A DNA stretch of 64,000 nucleotides. It comes from Desulfovibrio mangrovi (GTDB lineage: Bacteria; Desulfobacterota; Desulfovibrionia; Desulfovibrionales; Desulfovibrionaceae). The stretch covers positions 3,038,001 through 3,102,000 of the forward strand of contig NZ_CP104208.1 in the NCBI RefSeq assembly GCF_026230175.1, in the 5' to 3' direction. Positions 42,146 through 52,615 of this stretch are shown here, piece by piece. The notes beneath the pieces are model-generated. The model worked only from the letters and a program-made list of their open reading frames with translations, had not been told where the DNA came from and made no database searches. The position numbers and the translations under genes were made by a program. Every line of letters begins with the position of its first letter. Position 1 is the stretch's first letter.

Positions 42146-43372
42146 ATGAAGATTGTGCGATGTATGCTTGTTTTCTTGCTGGTTCTCTCTTTGTCCGGGA
42201 GCTGTTTTGCGAAGGAATACTTTGTTGCACCGGATGGAGACGATGGCAACGATGGCTCGATAACGAGTCCGCTCAGGGACATTGAAAAGGCATTTTCGAA
42301 GCTCTCTGCCGGAGACACGTTAACCCTGTTGCCGGGAACGCATACTGTCGCCAGAACAATACGCTTGAATTTTCAGGGGACGCAGGAAGCCCCTGTTGTG
42401 CTGCAGGGCAGGCCAGGTGCAAAAATCCAAGGCGTCTTCGATAAACGCACGAACAAAAAACAGTTTGAGCCGGATGTCTATTGTACCGTGAACATGAAAG
42501 GAAAGTGGGGAATCGTACGGGATATCGAATTTGAAAAAATGGGCGGTTCCGGAATCAGCGGGCAAGTCATCAATTTTGTGTTCGAGAATCTGTATATCCA
42601 TGATTACAGCAATTACGGGATGTTGTTCGGTGACGGAGCTGGCAATGTGCGCATAGTGAACTGCGCAATTACGGGCTCTGCGATTGAGCATGGTGTGTAC
42701 CTGACAAAGAACTGTAAAAATTTTGTTTTTTCAGGATGCAGTTTTTCGGATACGGCGATCAACGGCATACATATGAACGGGAAATATGTCCGCGATGTTG
42801 TTATCGAAAAATGCTTCTTCTATGGCAACAGCAGAGACTGGGGTGCCTGTGTAACAATGATAAACGGCGCTACCAATGTGGTTGTGCGTAATAATGTTTT
42901 TTACAACAATCTTGGTCACCATTTCACGTTCGGGGCCGGCAGGGCTGTTGTTGAGCATAATACCCTGTACAACGATGGGGACAGAAAGGGGCAGATGTTT
43001 GTTGTTGTCGGCAGTATGCAGGACTGGGTGGTGCGCAACAATGTTGTTGCCCTCAATACCTACCCCGTCGACCTCAAGAACAAGGGGTTTGTCGCCCGAA
43101 AGCCGGTGTTCGACTACAATGCCTATTCCCGTGCGGCCTCTGATGTCGCGTTTTTCTCCGGGAACGGTCTGGAGCAGCATGGGGTGTTCAAAGCCGGGTT
43201 CGACTTTGCGGATGTCGGCCTCCTGCCCAGGTCTCCGCAGGGGCTTCAGCTTGAGAGCGGCAGCGACGGCGCTTCAGGGGCCCCCTTGCTTCCGTCGGTT
43301 GTTCATGACTTTGCGGGTAACAGGCGGGTCGAAGGCGGCTCGTACGGGGCATTTGCCTCGGCTGTCGAGTAA
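42146..43372 (+). CDS. Secreted right-handed beta-helix protein
   Basis: A 408-residue exported protein. The signal peptide is MKIVRCMLVFLLVLSLSGSC with cleavage near FAKE, and the cysteine in LSGSC makes a lipoprotein possible. The opening YFVAPDGDDGNDGSITSPLRDIEKAF is a DUF1565-like start of parallel beta-helix (pectate lyase/NosD-type) proteins. PbH1-like coils with VIEKCFFYGNS, VVVRNNVFYNN and WVVRNNVVALN follow. It probably binds or cleaves a polysaccharide outside the cell. ATG 42146 follows AGGTGA by 5 bases. It stands alone between two terminators. Confidence 0.78.
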   Translation: MKIVRCMLVFLLVLSLSGSCFAKEYFVAPDGDDGNDGSITSPLRDIEKAFSKLSAGDTLTLLPGTHTVARTIRLNFQGTQEAPVVLQGRPGAKIQGVFDKRTNKKQFEPDVYCTVNMKGKWGIVRDIEFEKMGGSGISGQVINFVFENLYIHDYSNYGMLFGDGAGNVRIVNCAITGSAIEHGVYLTKNCKNFVFSGCSFSDTAINGIHMNGKYVRDVVIEKCFFYGNSRDWGACVTMINGATNVVVRNNVFYNNLGHHFTFGAGRAVVEHNTLYNDGDRKGQMFVVVGSMQDWVVRNNVVALNTYPVDLKNKGFVARKPVFDYNAYSRAASDVAFFSGNGLEQHGVFKAGFDFADVGLLPRSPQGLQLESGSDGASGAPLLPSVVHDFAGNRRVEGGSYGAFASAVE

Positions 43373-43448
43373 GTCGCAGCAGGTGTAGGATCTTCTGCCG
43401 CAGCGGATGCCCGAAAGGTGTCATCCCTCTGTTGAACATATGAAAAAG

Positions 43449-43484
43449 CCAGCCGAATGGGGATTCAATTCCCCATCCGGCTGG
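43449..43484. terminator. Bidirectional terminator (beta-helix / GDPD genes)
   Basis: CCAGCCGAATGGGG (43449-43462) pairs with CCCCATCCGGCTGG (43471-43484) with one mismatch. AAAAAG lies on the left side and GTTTC on the right. It separates the convergent ends at 43372 and 43523. Confidence 0.8.
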
Positions 43485-43522
43485 TTTCATAATTGCCGCA
43501 GCCCCGCATAGGGGCTCTTTGT

Positions 43523-44464
43523 TTATCGTCCGAGATCTGCCAGCAGCCGTTCGGCCTCGGCATAATAGTCGGTGAAGACGCCGTCCACGCCCATGTCGGC
43601 CATGACGCGCAGTTCGGCAGGATCATTCACGGTGTAGACGAGCACGACCAGTCCTCGTGCATGGGCTTTGTCCACGAATGCCTTCGAGATGGTGCGGTAC
43701 CAGAGATTCAGAGAGACGGCGTTCATGGTCCGGGCCGCATCAAGCAGTTCATCCGCATAGTAGGCTCCGCCAAGGCAGGCCTCTACCTCTTCGATGAGAA
43801 GGGAACGGATGCGTGCATCGCTGCATGTTGTCTCGATGAGCGCAATGTTGTCGGCAAGCGAGGGAAAACGCGGGAGCATGTAGTCTTCATTGCCGTACGC
43901 GAACACCTTGGCGAAATACGGTTCCGCCTCTGTCCCCGTCTTCTCCACAAGGCGGTTGCGGCGTATGGCACCGTCCAGCAGGGCTATCTTCGCCTCCGGG
44001 CATACCTCGCGCAGCGCGGCAAGCTCCTGCCAGTTGAAGGAGCTGACCAGCAGGTCGGCGGTTACAAGTTTGCCGTCAGCGACATAGGCGTTGAAAAGCT
44101 CACCGGCCGGTCTGCCGGTGTTGTTTCCCTTCAGTTCCATATGAATGACGGGCCGCGTTTCCTGCGGCTGCGCAGCGAAGAAGTCGAAGACGTCGGCGAG
44201 GAAGGGGATACGGTCCTCACCCTGTGCGGGATCGCCGGCAAAGAGGCTTCTCAGCGTTGCGGCATCGGTCATGGAGACTTCGCCCTTGCCTGTGGAAACC
44301 TCTTCCAGCGCGAGGTTGTGCACCACCACAAGCTCTCCGTCCGCACAGAGCTGTACGTCGAACTCGATGGCCGGAACGCCTTCAGCCGTGACCCTTTCAA
44401 AGGAGCGTATGGTGTTCTGATTATATCCTGCGTACTTGCAGCCACGATGGCCTATCAGCAGCAT
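43523..44464 (-). CDS. Glycerophosphodiester phosphodiesterase family protein
   Basis: A 313-residue GDPD TIM barrel that would cleave a glycerophosphodiester to glycerol-3-phosphate and an alcohol. Family motifs: LLIGHRGCKYAGYNQNTIRSF (HRG and a divergent NQNT where ENT is usual), AIEFDVQLCADGELVVVHN (E-x-D, with HN in place of the usual HD) and HMELKGN. It is cytoplasmic (no signal peptide). ATG 44464 has GGAGA 6 bases upstream and lies 11 bases after the dctM stop, so it is co-transcribed with the TRAP transporter. This suggests the imported compound is a phosphodiester or yields one. Confidence 0.85.
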   Translation of the reverse strand: MLLIGHRGCKYAGYNQNTIRSFERVTAEGVPAIEFDVQLCADGELVVVHNLALEEVSTGKGEVSMTDAATLRSLFAGDPAQGEDRIPFLADVFDFFAAQPQETRPVIHMELKGNNTGRPAGELFNAYVADGKLVTADLLVSSFNWQELAALREVCPEAKIALLDGAIRRNRLVEKTGTEAEPYFAKVFAYGNEDYMLPRFPSLADNIALIETTCSDARIRSLLIEEVEACLGGAYYADELLDAARTMNAVSLNLWYRTISKAFVDKAHARGLVVLVYTVNDPAELRVMADMGVDGVFTDYYAEAERLLADLGR

Positions 44465-44475
44465 TGGAGTCTCCG

Positions 44476-45756
44476 TTAGATGAGGTTGGGAAGGAACATG
44501 ACCAGGCCGGGCACATAGGTCACCACCAGAAGGATCAGCACCAGCGCCACGATGAAGGGCCACACCTCGCGCACAAACTGCCCAACGGTCACCCCGGTGA
44601 TGGCGCAGGTGGTGAACATCATGGAGCCGAACGGCGGTGTTATGCCGCCGATCATGATGTTGACGATCATGACCAGGCCGAAGTGGATCAGGTCGATGTT
44701 CATGCTCTTGACCAGCGGCACCAGAAGCGGCGCCACGATGATCAGCAGGGCTCCGCCTTCCAGAAACATGCCGAGGACAAGCAGCAGCGCATTGATCACG
44801 AGCAGGATAAGCCACGGAGAATCGGAGAGGGCCAGAATGCCCTTGGTCAGCTCGTGCGGGATGCGTTCCCAGCTCATGTACTGCCCGAACACGGAAGCCG
44901 CGATGATGATGAGCATGACCGAGCTGGTGGAAAGCAGCGTACTCTTCATGATGATGGGAAAATGTTCCCATTTCAGCTTCTTGTAGATGAACGCTCCGAT
45001 GATGATGCAGAACAGAACCGCCATGGCCCCTGCTTCCGTGGGGGTGAATACACCGAAGCGAATCCCCACGATAATGCCGAGAGGCAGCAGCAGGCCCCAG
45101 ATGGACTCTCTCAGCTGCTTGATGATCTCATCGGCCGAGGCTCTCTTTTCGCGCGAGGGTTTGTAGTCCCGCTTTTTGGCGATCATGTGCACGGTCAGCA
45201 TGAGGCCGAAACACATGAGCAGGCCCGGCGTATAGCCGCCGATGAACATCTTGGCCACGGAGACCTGTGCGATGAGGGCGTAGATGATGAGGTTGATGCC
45301 GGGGGGAATGACCGGCGCAATGGCGGAAGAAGCGGCGGTAATGGCCGTTGCAAAGGGGGCACTGTAGCCGCGCTTGGTCATCTGCGGCACAAGGATCTTG
45401 GACTGCATGGCGGCATCGGCATTGGCCGAACCGGAGATGCCCCCCATGAGCGTGGAGAGCATGACGTTGACCTGAGCCAGCCCGCCGCGCATATGGCCGG
45501 TAAGCACCTCGGCCATTTTCATGAGGCTTGAGGTGATCCCGGAATAGTTCATGATTTCACCGGCCATGATGAAGAAGGGAATGGCCAGCAGCGGGAAGGA
45601 CTGGGTGGCGGTGATGAACTTCTGCAGAATCAGGTCCGGCGGCGTACCCACATCACCGAAGGTGAAATAGGCCAGCCCCGCGGCCAGCAGGGCGAAAGAA
45701 ATTGGGATGCTGGTGAAATAGAGCACCATTACGATGAGCAGAGGGAACGTGATCAT
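44476..45756 (-). CDS. dctM: TRAP transporter large membrane subunit (DctM)
   Basis: A 426-residue protein with about 12 hydrophobic segments and the DctM patterns FITATQSFPLLAIPFFIMAGEIMN, MLSTLMGGISGSANADAAMQSKIL, FATAITAASSAIAPVIPPGINLIIYA and GGITPPFGSMMFTTCAITG. It forms the Na+-driven transport channel with DctQ for the ligand delivered by DctP. It is followed by the GDPD gene. Confidence 0.93.
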   Translation of the reverse strand: MITFPLLIVMVLYFTSIPISFALLAAGLAYFTFGDVGTPPDLILQKFITATQSFPLLAIPFFIMAGEIMNYSGITSSLMKMAEVLTGHMRGGLAQVNVMLSTLMGGISGSANADAAMQSKILVPQMTKRGYSAPFATAITAASSAIAPVIPPGINLIIYALIAQVSVAKMFIGGYTPGLLMCFGLMLTVHMIAKKRDYKPSREKRASADEIIKQLRESIWGLLLPLGIIVGIRFGVFTPTEAGAMAVLFCIIIGAFIYKKLKWEHFPIIMKSTLLSTSSVMLIIIAASVFGQYMSWERIPHELTKGILALSDSPWLILLVINALLLVLGMFLEGGALLIIVAPLLVPLVKSMNIDLIHFGLVMIVNIMIGGITPPFGSMMFTTCAITGVTVGQFVREVWPFIVALVLILLVVTYVPGLVMFLPNLI

Positions 45757-45769
45757 GGCTTTTCTCCCG

Positions 45770-46255
45770 TTATCCTTCCTGTGCGCCGAACAGCTTGCGG
45801 ATGTCGCGGAGCAGGAAGGACAGGGCGTATATGGTCATCAGGGCAAATCCGACCGTCAGCGCAGTGTTCACATAGATCGCTGGAACATCGAGAACGGGCG
45901 TGCGCTTCAGCTGGTTTGCCTGAATGAAAAGGGTGCTGAGGTAGACGATGTAGCCGTTGATGACGACCATCAGGCCATCGATGATCACGGCAAGAAGGGC
46001 TCGCCACGGTCGGGGTCCGAGTTTCGTCACGAAGTCGATGCCGATATGCATCTTGTAGCGGTAGGCCGCGGCCGCACCGACGAAGACGCTCCAGATGAAG
46101 GCGGTTGTGGCCACTTCCTCGGCCCAGAAAAGGCCGCCTTGAAAGAGGTAGCGGAGCAAGACGTTCACGATGACGACCAGAACGGTAATGCAGAGGAAGA
46201 AACCGCTGATGATCAGGTCGAAATTTTTGAAAAGCGTTTTGGGTGTGATAGACAT
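45770..46255 (-). CDS. dctQ: TRAP transporter small membrane subunit (DctQ)
   Basis: A 161-residue protein with four membrane segments and the family pattern VLLRYLFQGGLFWAEEVATTAFIWSVFVGAA, which includes the conserved W-x-EE. It is encoded 13 bases before dctM. Confidence 0.9.
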   Translation of the reverse strand: MSITPKTLFKNFDLIISGFFLCITVLVVIVNVLLRYLFQGGLFWAEEVATTAFIWSVFVGAAAAYRYKMHIGIDFVTKLGPRPWRALLAVIIDGLMVVINGYIVYLSTLFIQANQLKRTPVLDVPAIYVNTALTVGFALMTIYALSFLLRDIRKLFGAQEG

Positions 46256-46269
46256 TGTTCACCAGAAAA

Positions 46270-46299
46270 GGCGCATGGGAGGCAGGCCTCCCATGCGCC
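46270..46299 (-). terminator. Intercistronic hairpin between dctP and dctQ
   Basis: A perfect 13-bp stem (46270-46282 with 46287-46299, core CATGGGAGG) with a 4-base loop, followed on the minus strand by TTTTCTGG. Placed after the binding-protein gene, it should give partial termination or mRNA protection and so excess DctP. Confidence 0.65.
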
Positions 46300-46311
46300 G
46301 GATAGTCGGGT

Positions 46312-47307
46312 TTAGCGCATTGCGTCCAGTTCAGAGAAGATGGCCTTGAACACGCCGGGGGTCATGCCGGGCTGTTCGGCATACAGGGGAGCCAGAGCCT
46401 TGCGGAAGGCGTCGCCGTCAACTTCGTTGAACTTCACGCCGTAGGATTCCAGTTCCTTCACAACGCCGCCGTGCTGGGACTTCAGGGTTTCAACCATGTG
46501 GTTTGCGCCCTTGGTGAACTCTTCCTGAATGATTGCCTGATACTTGGCAGGAATTTCGTTCCAGACCTTGGTGGAGATGTATACGCCGCAGGTGCCGAGA
46601 ATGTGGCGGGTGTTGGCCACGTTCTTGGTGGGACCTTCGTATACCTTGGTGCCGATGTTGGTGAACTCGGAACCTTCAAGGCCGTCAACCACGCCCTGCT
46701 GAACGGCGGAAAGGGTTTCGCCCCAGGGCAGGGGGGTGGCAACGGCGCCCATGGCGGTCAGGGTGTCGATGTAGGACTTGGAGCCGGGGGTTCTGATCTT
46801 CATGCCCTTGAGGTCTTCAGGCTTGGTGATGACCTTCTGGGTGATCAGGTTTCTGAAACCGTAAATGTAGTCGAGGGCGAGAATCTTGATGCCCTGCGCT
46901 TCAGCCTTGGCCTGCATGTCTGCCACCAGCTTGCTCCGGGTCAGCTTCACGTACTCGTCAAAGCTGCGATAGAGCATGGGGGCGTACAGTGCCTTGAAGT
47001 CGGGCACGTAGTCGCCGATGAAGGAAGGATCTTCCACGGAGATGAAATTCGCACCGCGAACCACCTGCTCCACGCCTTCCTTGTAAGCGGGCAGCTGTGC
47101 CTGCGGGAAGGTCTGGATTCTGATGGCGCCGTCGGTCTTTTCGAGAATGGACTCGGCCACTGCATCCATGGATTTGGTCAGCTGCTCTGCGGGGCTGAAT
47201 ACGTGGCTCAGCTTCAGGGTCAGCTTGTAGTCGTCAGCCATGGCCTGCGAGCCGATGGACAGGATGATGCCTGCACAAAGGACAGAAAGAATCTTCTTGA
47301 AGCTCAT
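46312..47307 (-). CDS. dctP: TRAP transporter periplasmic substrate-binding protein (DctP)
   Basis: A 331-residue protein with a signal peptide (ILSVLCAGIILSIGSQAMA, cut before DDYK). DctP features are LSHVFSPAEQLTKSMDAVAESI, QLPAYKEGVEQVVRG, the ligand-carboxylate arginine in LKGMKIRTPGSKSYIDTL, and PLPWGETLSAVQQGVVDGLEG. The ligand is therefore probably a carboxylate or other anion. The gene lies 85 bases downstream of the lacI-type gene on the same strand. Confidence 0.92.
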   Translation of the reverse strand: MSFKKILSVLCAGIILSIGSQAMADDYKLTLKLSHVFSPAEQLTKSMDAVAESILEKTDGAIRIQTFPQAQLPAYKEGVEQVVRGANFISVEDPSFIGDYVPDFKALYAPMLYRSFDEYVKLTRSKLVADMQAKAEAQGIKILALDYIYGFRNLITQKVITKPEDLKGMKIRTPGSKSYIDTLTAMGAVATPLPWGETLSAVQQGVVDGLEGSEFTNIGTKVYEGPTKNVANTRHILGTCGVYISTKVWNEIPAKYQAIIQEEFTKGANHMVETLKSQHGGVVKELESYGVKFNEVDGDAFRKALAPLYAEQPGMTPGVFKAIFSELDAMR

Positions 47308-47392
47308 ACTCTTCTCCTATTGGTGATGAATTGCCTGGAGGTAGTTGGTTGCCGCACCAATTTCAGCAGCCTGTTGCACACACCCCTTCACA

Positions 47393-48415
47393 CTAGTCCC
47401 CCTTGCCTCGCAGGTGAGGTGCGGAGGTTGTTGATTCACGGATGACCAGATCGATGTCCATCATGTCCTGTACCGGCTTTGTGGGCTTTTCCATGAGCTG
47501 CAGCAGCAGTTCGCAGGCGCGCTGCCCCATCTGATAGGCAGGCTGGCGGACGGTTGTCAGGGCCGGTACCATGTAGGAAGCCGTCGGCATGTCGTCAAAA
47601 CCGACGATTGAAAGATCTTCAGGCAGGGCAAGGCCTGCCTCCCTCGCGCCCTTGATGGCGCCGAGGGCGATATAGTCGTTGGAACAGAACACGGCAGTGG
47701 GTGGAGAGGGCAGGGCAAGCAGCCTCTTTATGGAATCCCGCCCGCCGGAAAGGGAGTATTCCGTCTGGACAAGCAGCTCTTTGTCGTACGGAATGCCGTG
47801 GTCTTTGAGGCACCGCTTGTAGCCGTGCCAGCGATGAAAGCTTCTGTCCGTGGTGGAGAAATTGCCCGCCACAATGCCGATGCGTCTGTGACCGAGGGAG
47901 ACAAGGTGTTCCGTGGCAATATAGCCGCCGCGGAAGTTGTCTACGCCCACGGCGGAAATGGGGCCGCCCTTTATGGTGCTGAAGAGAAGGACAAAGGGAA
48001 ACCCTTCGTCCACAAGGGATTTCAGGACTTCACCCTTGGGATTGGTGGTGGTGATGATGAGGCCGTCCACCTGACTTTCCCTGAGGACCTTGATCAGGTT
48101 TTCTTCCTGCGAGTAGTTGTAGGAGGTGTTGCCGAGAATGATCTTGATCTTGTTCCGGTCGGCATATTCCTGCACTCCGAGAGTGGAGTCGGAGAATACG
48201 GGGTTGTTGATGTTCGGAATAATAAGGCCGATGGTGTTGGAACGCTTGGTGGCAAAGCCGCGTGCAAGGGCGTTGTATTTGTAATTGCACTTCTCCATGG
48301 CAAGAAGAACCTTTACGCGGGTCGCTTCGCGCACTGTGTCCGGAAAGTTGATAACCCGTGACACCGTGGCGGTTGATACCCCGGCAAGTCGTGCGACATC
48401 GAGAATGGTACTCAC
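47393..48415 (-). CDS. LacI-family transcriptional repressor
   Basis: A 340-residue regulator. The HTH STILDVARLAGVSTATVSRVIN is followed by the hinge and a periplasmic-binding-protein-like sensor (NTIGLIIPNINNPVFSD, VDGLIITTTNP, AVFCSNDYIALGAIKGA, DDMPTASYMVPALTTVRQP). Start: GTG at 48415 with AAGGGG 6 bases upstream gives the normal VSTILDVA N-terminus. The ATG at 48430 lies inside the operator palindrome and lacks a ribosome site. It probably represses itself, the downstream TRAP/GDPD genes and the divergent hydrolase until the ligand arrives. Confidence 0.9.
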   Translation of the reverse strand: MSTILDVARLAGVSTATVSRVINFPDTVREATRVKVLLAMEKCNYKYNALARGFATKRSNTIGLIIPNINNPVFSDSTLGVQEYADRNKIKIILGNTSYNYSQEENLIKVLRESQVDGLIITTTNPKGEVLKSLVDEGFPFVLLFSTIKGGPISAVGVDNFRGGYIATEHLVSLGHRRIGIVAGNFSTTDRSFHRWHGYKRCLKDHGIPYDKELLVQTEYSLSGGRDSIKRLLALPSPPTAVFCSNDYIALGAIKGAREAGLALPEDLSIVGFDDMPTASYMVPALTTVRQPAYQMGQRACELLLQLMEKPTKPVQDMMDIDLVIRESTTSAPHLRGKGD

Positions 48416-48429
48416 AGCAAACCCCTTCA

Positions 48430-48443
48430 TGTAAACGCTTACA
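48430..48443. promoter_or_regulatory. LacI-type operator O1
   Basis: TGTAAACGCTTACA is a near-perfect palindrome with the central CG typical of LacI/PurR-type operators. It lies 15 bases upstream of the repressor's GTG start, a position suited to autorepression. Confidence 0.8.
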
Positions 48444-48586
48444 TTTTACTATCAGCCGCCTGTAAAGCGTGTCAACAGGCTTGTTTTTTCAGTTGCTGCT
48501 TTCTGCGCTTTATTGCCTGTTTTTATTGGCTTTGCGTGTCTGTTTGGGGCGAGAAGAGGCTTTTCTTCAGTTGAAAGCTCATGTAA

Positions 48587-48600
48587 TGTAAGCGTGTACA
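48587..48600. promoter_or_regulatory. LacI-type operator O2
   Basis: TGTAAGCGTGTACA matches O1 at 11 of 14 positions and lies 20 bases before the hydrolase start at 48621. The ~157-base centre-to-centre spacing would allow looping between the divergent promoters. Confidence 0.75.
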
Positions 48601-48620
48601 TTTCGATAAAGGATGTGTGA

Positions 48621-49919
48621 ATGAGCGGCAGTCGTTTGAGCCAGCTGACAGGACAGGTGCAGCGCATCGACCATGGCGGGTTGCATGTGGACCTTGTGCG
48701 TACGTCTAAGGGAACGGTGCGTATCGGCAGCATGCCGGACATCGCGAAGTTCCTGAAGGAGCATGGATTTCGTGAGGAAACGGTCGTCGTTCCGGACTGG
48801 GAGGTATCCCTTGCCGGAGACAACCGCACCGGCGAGGAGTTCATTCTCTGGCACGCGCAGGTAAGGGGCGGGCTGCGGAAGGAGTATGTCGGCCTGCCGG
48901 AGAACATGGAGCAGGTTCAGCACCATCTCGGGCGCATCTTTCCGTATTTCTTCGATGAGAAGCGGCTTTCCATCGTCCGCAAGAAATGGCTCGGCAACTG
49001 GTTTCATCCCAATGCGGCCGATCCGCTCTATCGCAATGGTGATCTGGAAATCCGTTGCGGCGCGGGCAACATCGTCCTCGCGGATGGCGGGCGGGTTGTG
49101 TATGATCGGACCGATCTTGCGCCGGCAGGCAATGCCGACGACGCAATAGAAGCTCTGCTGGCGACCGTTCCGCGCGACGGGGCGGAGCGTGATTGTCTGG
49201 AGGTCATTCCCGTCGGCTGCGGCAACGGGTTTCACGGTACGGTGGCGAACACCGTTGTCCGGTACGGCCGTCATGTCATCTGGATTGATCCCTGCGGTTA
49301 TCCGGCACATGCCCTTGCGCGTCACAACATCCATTGGGACGACATCACCCACTTCCTGTTCACGCATAGTCACGAAGATCATGTGCAGGGCTTTACCGTC
49401 TGTGTACAGCGGGCCCGCAAGTACGGGCGAAAGCTGAATTTGCTGGTGACCGACAGCATGTTCCGCCTGCTGCTGGATTTTTATACGCCGCTCTTTCCCG
49501 ACCTGAAGGAGCATGTGAACGTGCTGCCGCTGCATCCCGCGACACCGTTGCAGCTCGGGCCTGTGAAGATCGAGAGCCGCTGGAATCATCACATCCTGCC
49601 CTACGGCACCCTTGGCCTGAAGATATCAGCCGGTGGCAGAACCTTCGGCTATTCGGGCGACACCAAGTACGATGAGGCGATCAACCGCATTCTGAACCGG
49701 AAGGAGCTGACTGCCGAATGGTTTGCCGCCTGCGATCTGGTGTTCCACGAGATTGATTTTGATAATCCCCACAGTGTGCATACCCACTGGAAGCAGGTGG
49801 AATCGCTACAGCGCGCCATTTCCGGCAGGGTTCTGGGCTACCACACGCCTTATCTGGCCAACAGCCCCTTCCCTCTTGCCGAAGAGGGGCGGCGGTATGT
49901 GCTGGATGGGGGAGCGTAG
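48621..49919 (+). CDS. Metallo-beta-lactamase-fold hydrolase (UlaG/phosphodiesterase-like)
   Basis: A 432-residue cytoplasmic hydrolase. The metal site is complete: FTHSHEDHVQGF (H-x-H-x-DH), a histidine in RWNHHILPYG, the aspartate of GYSGDTKYDE and the final GYHTPY histidine. The ~200-residue N-terminal extension (VDLVRTSKGTVRIGSMPDI and onward) is unassigned. With a glycerophosphodiesterase and TRAP importer under the same LacI-type operators, a phosphodiesterase or lactonase step in catabolism of the imported compound is plausible. It is not a beta-lactamase in the resistance sense. AAAGGATG precedes the ATG. Confidence 0.8.
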   Translation: MSGSRLSQLTGQVQRIDHGGLHVDLVRTSKGTVRIGSMPDIAKFLKEHGFREETVVVPDWEVSLAGDNRTGEEFILWHAQVRGGLRKEYVGLPENMEQVQHHLGRIFPYFFDEKRLSIVRKKWLGNWFHPNAADPLYRNGDLEIRCGAGNIVLADGGRVVYDRTDLAPAGNADDAIEALLATVPRDGAERDCLEVIPVGCGNGFHGTVANTVVRYGRHVIWIDPCGYPAHALARHNIHWDDITHFLFTHSHEDHVQGFTVCVQRARKYGRKLNLLVTDSMFRLLLDFYTPLFPDLKEHVNVLPLHPATPLQLGPVKIESRWNHHILPYGTLGLKISAGGRTFGYSGDTKYDEAINRILNRKELTAEWFAACDLVFHEIDFDNPHSVHTHWKQVESLQRAISGRVLGYHTPYLANSPFPLAEEGRRYVLDGGA

Positions 49920-49960
49920 GGGGGGCGTTACTCCCTTACGCGGCAACACGATTCGTAGAA

Positions 49961-49994
49961 AGCGGTCAGGCTTGTTTAGCCTGACCGCTTTTTT
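49961..49994 (+). terminator. Terminator of the MBL-hydrolase gene
   Basis: AGCGGTCAGGCT (49961-49972) / AGCCTGACCGCT (49978-49989), a perfect 12-bp stem with a 5-base loop and a T-run. A partial second copy of the right arm with its T-run (CTGACCGCTTTTTC) follows at about 50016-50029. Confidence 0.9.
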
Positions 49995-50125
49995 GTTTGT
50001 GACGCGGAAGACGACCTGACCGCTTTTTCTTTTGCAAATAATGGTCTGACCTGTGCGGGGCTGGTAATTTTGGAAAGAGTCAGAAGAGGATGAGTTGTTT
50101 GTAATGGCTACAGCCCTTGACCTGA

Positions 50126-52399
<2,274 letters not shown>

Positions 52400-52436
52400 C
52401 CGGCCCCCTCGTTTGTGCATTACTGCAATACACTTC

Positions 52437-52464
52437 GCCGGATGGTGCCTGCGCTCCATCCGGC
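52437..52464 (+). terminator. Likely katG terminator
   Basis: A perfect 9-bp stem GCCGGATGG (52437-52445) / CCATCCGGC (52456-52464), then GTTTGTGTG. It lies 38 bases after the katG stop. The T-run is imperfect. Confidence 0.55.
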
Positions 52465-52615
52465 GTTTGTGTGTATCGGCCTTCCTCGAACGCCTGCCCG
52501 TTTCAGGGGGGACAGGGGGGGGACGTGGGCAATCCCGTACATCCGGTTTCATCGGGCTTCCGCACGTGGGGGGGCAGGCCGGAATGTCCCTCTTCCGGCT
52601 CTTCTCCGGTTGGGC

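Noticed and set aside
43523-44971. Longer 482-residue version of the GDPD protein
   Set aside because: The extension overlaps dctM out of frame and is Arg/His-rich nonsense; ATG 44464 has a good ribosome site and gives the normal family start.
48621-49919. Beta-lactamase resistance gene
   Set aside because: The metal motif is shared by the whole superfamily; there is no signal peptide, and LacI/TRAP/GDPD context points to catabolism.
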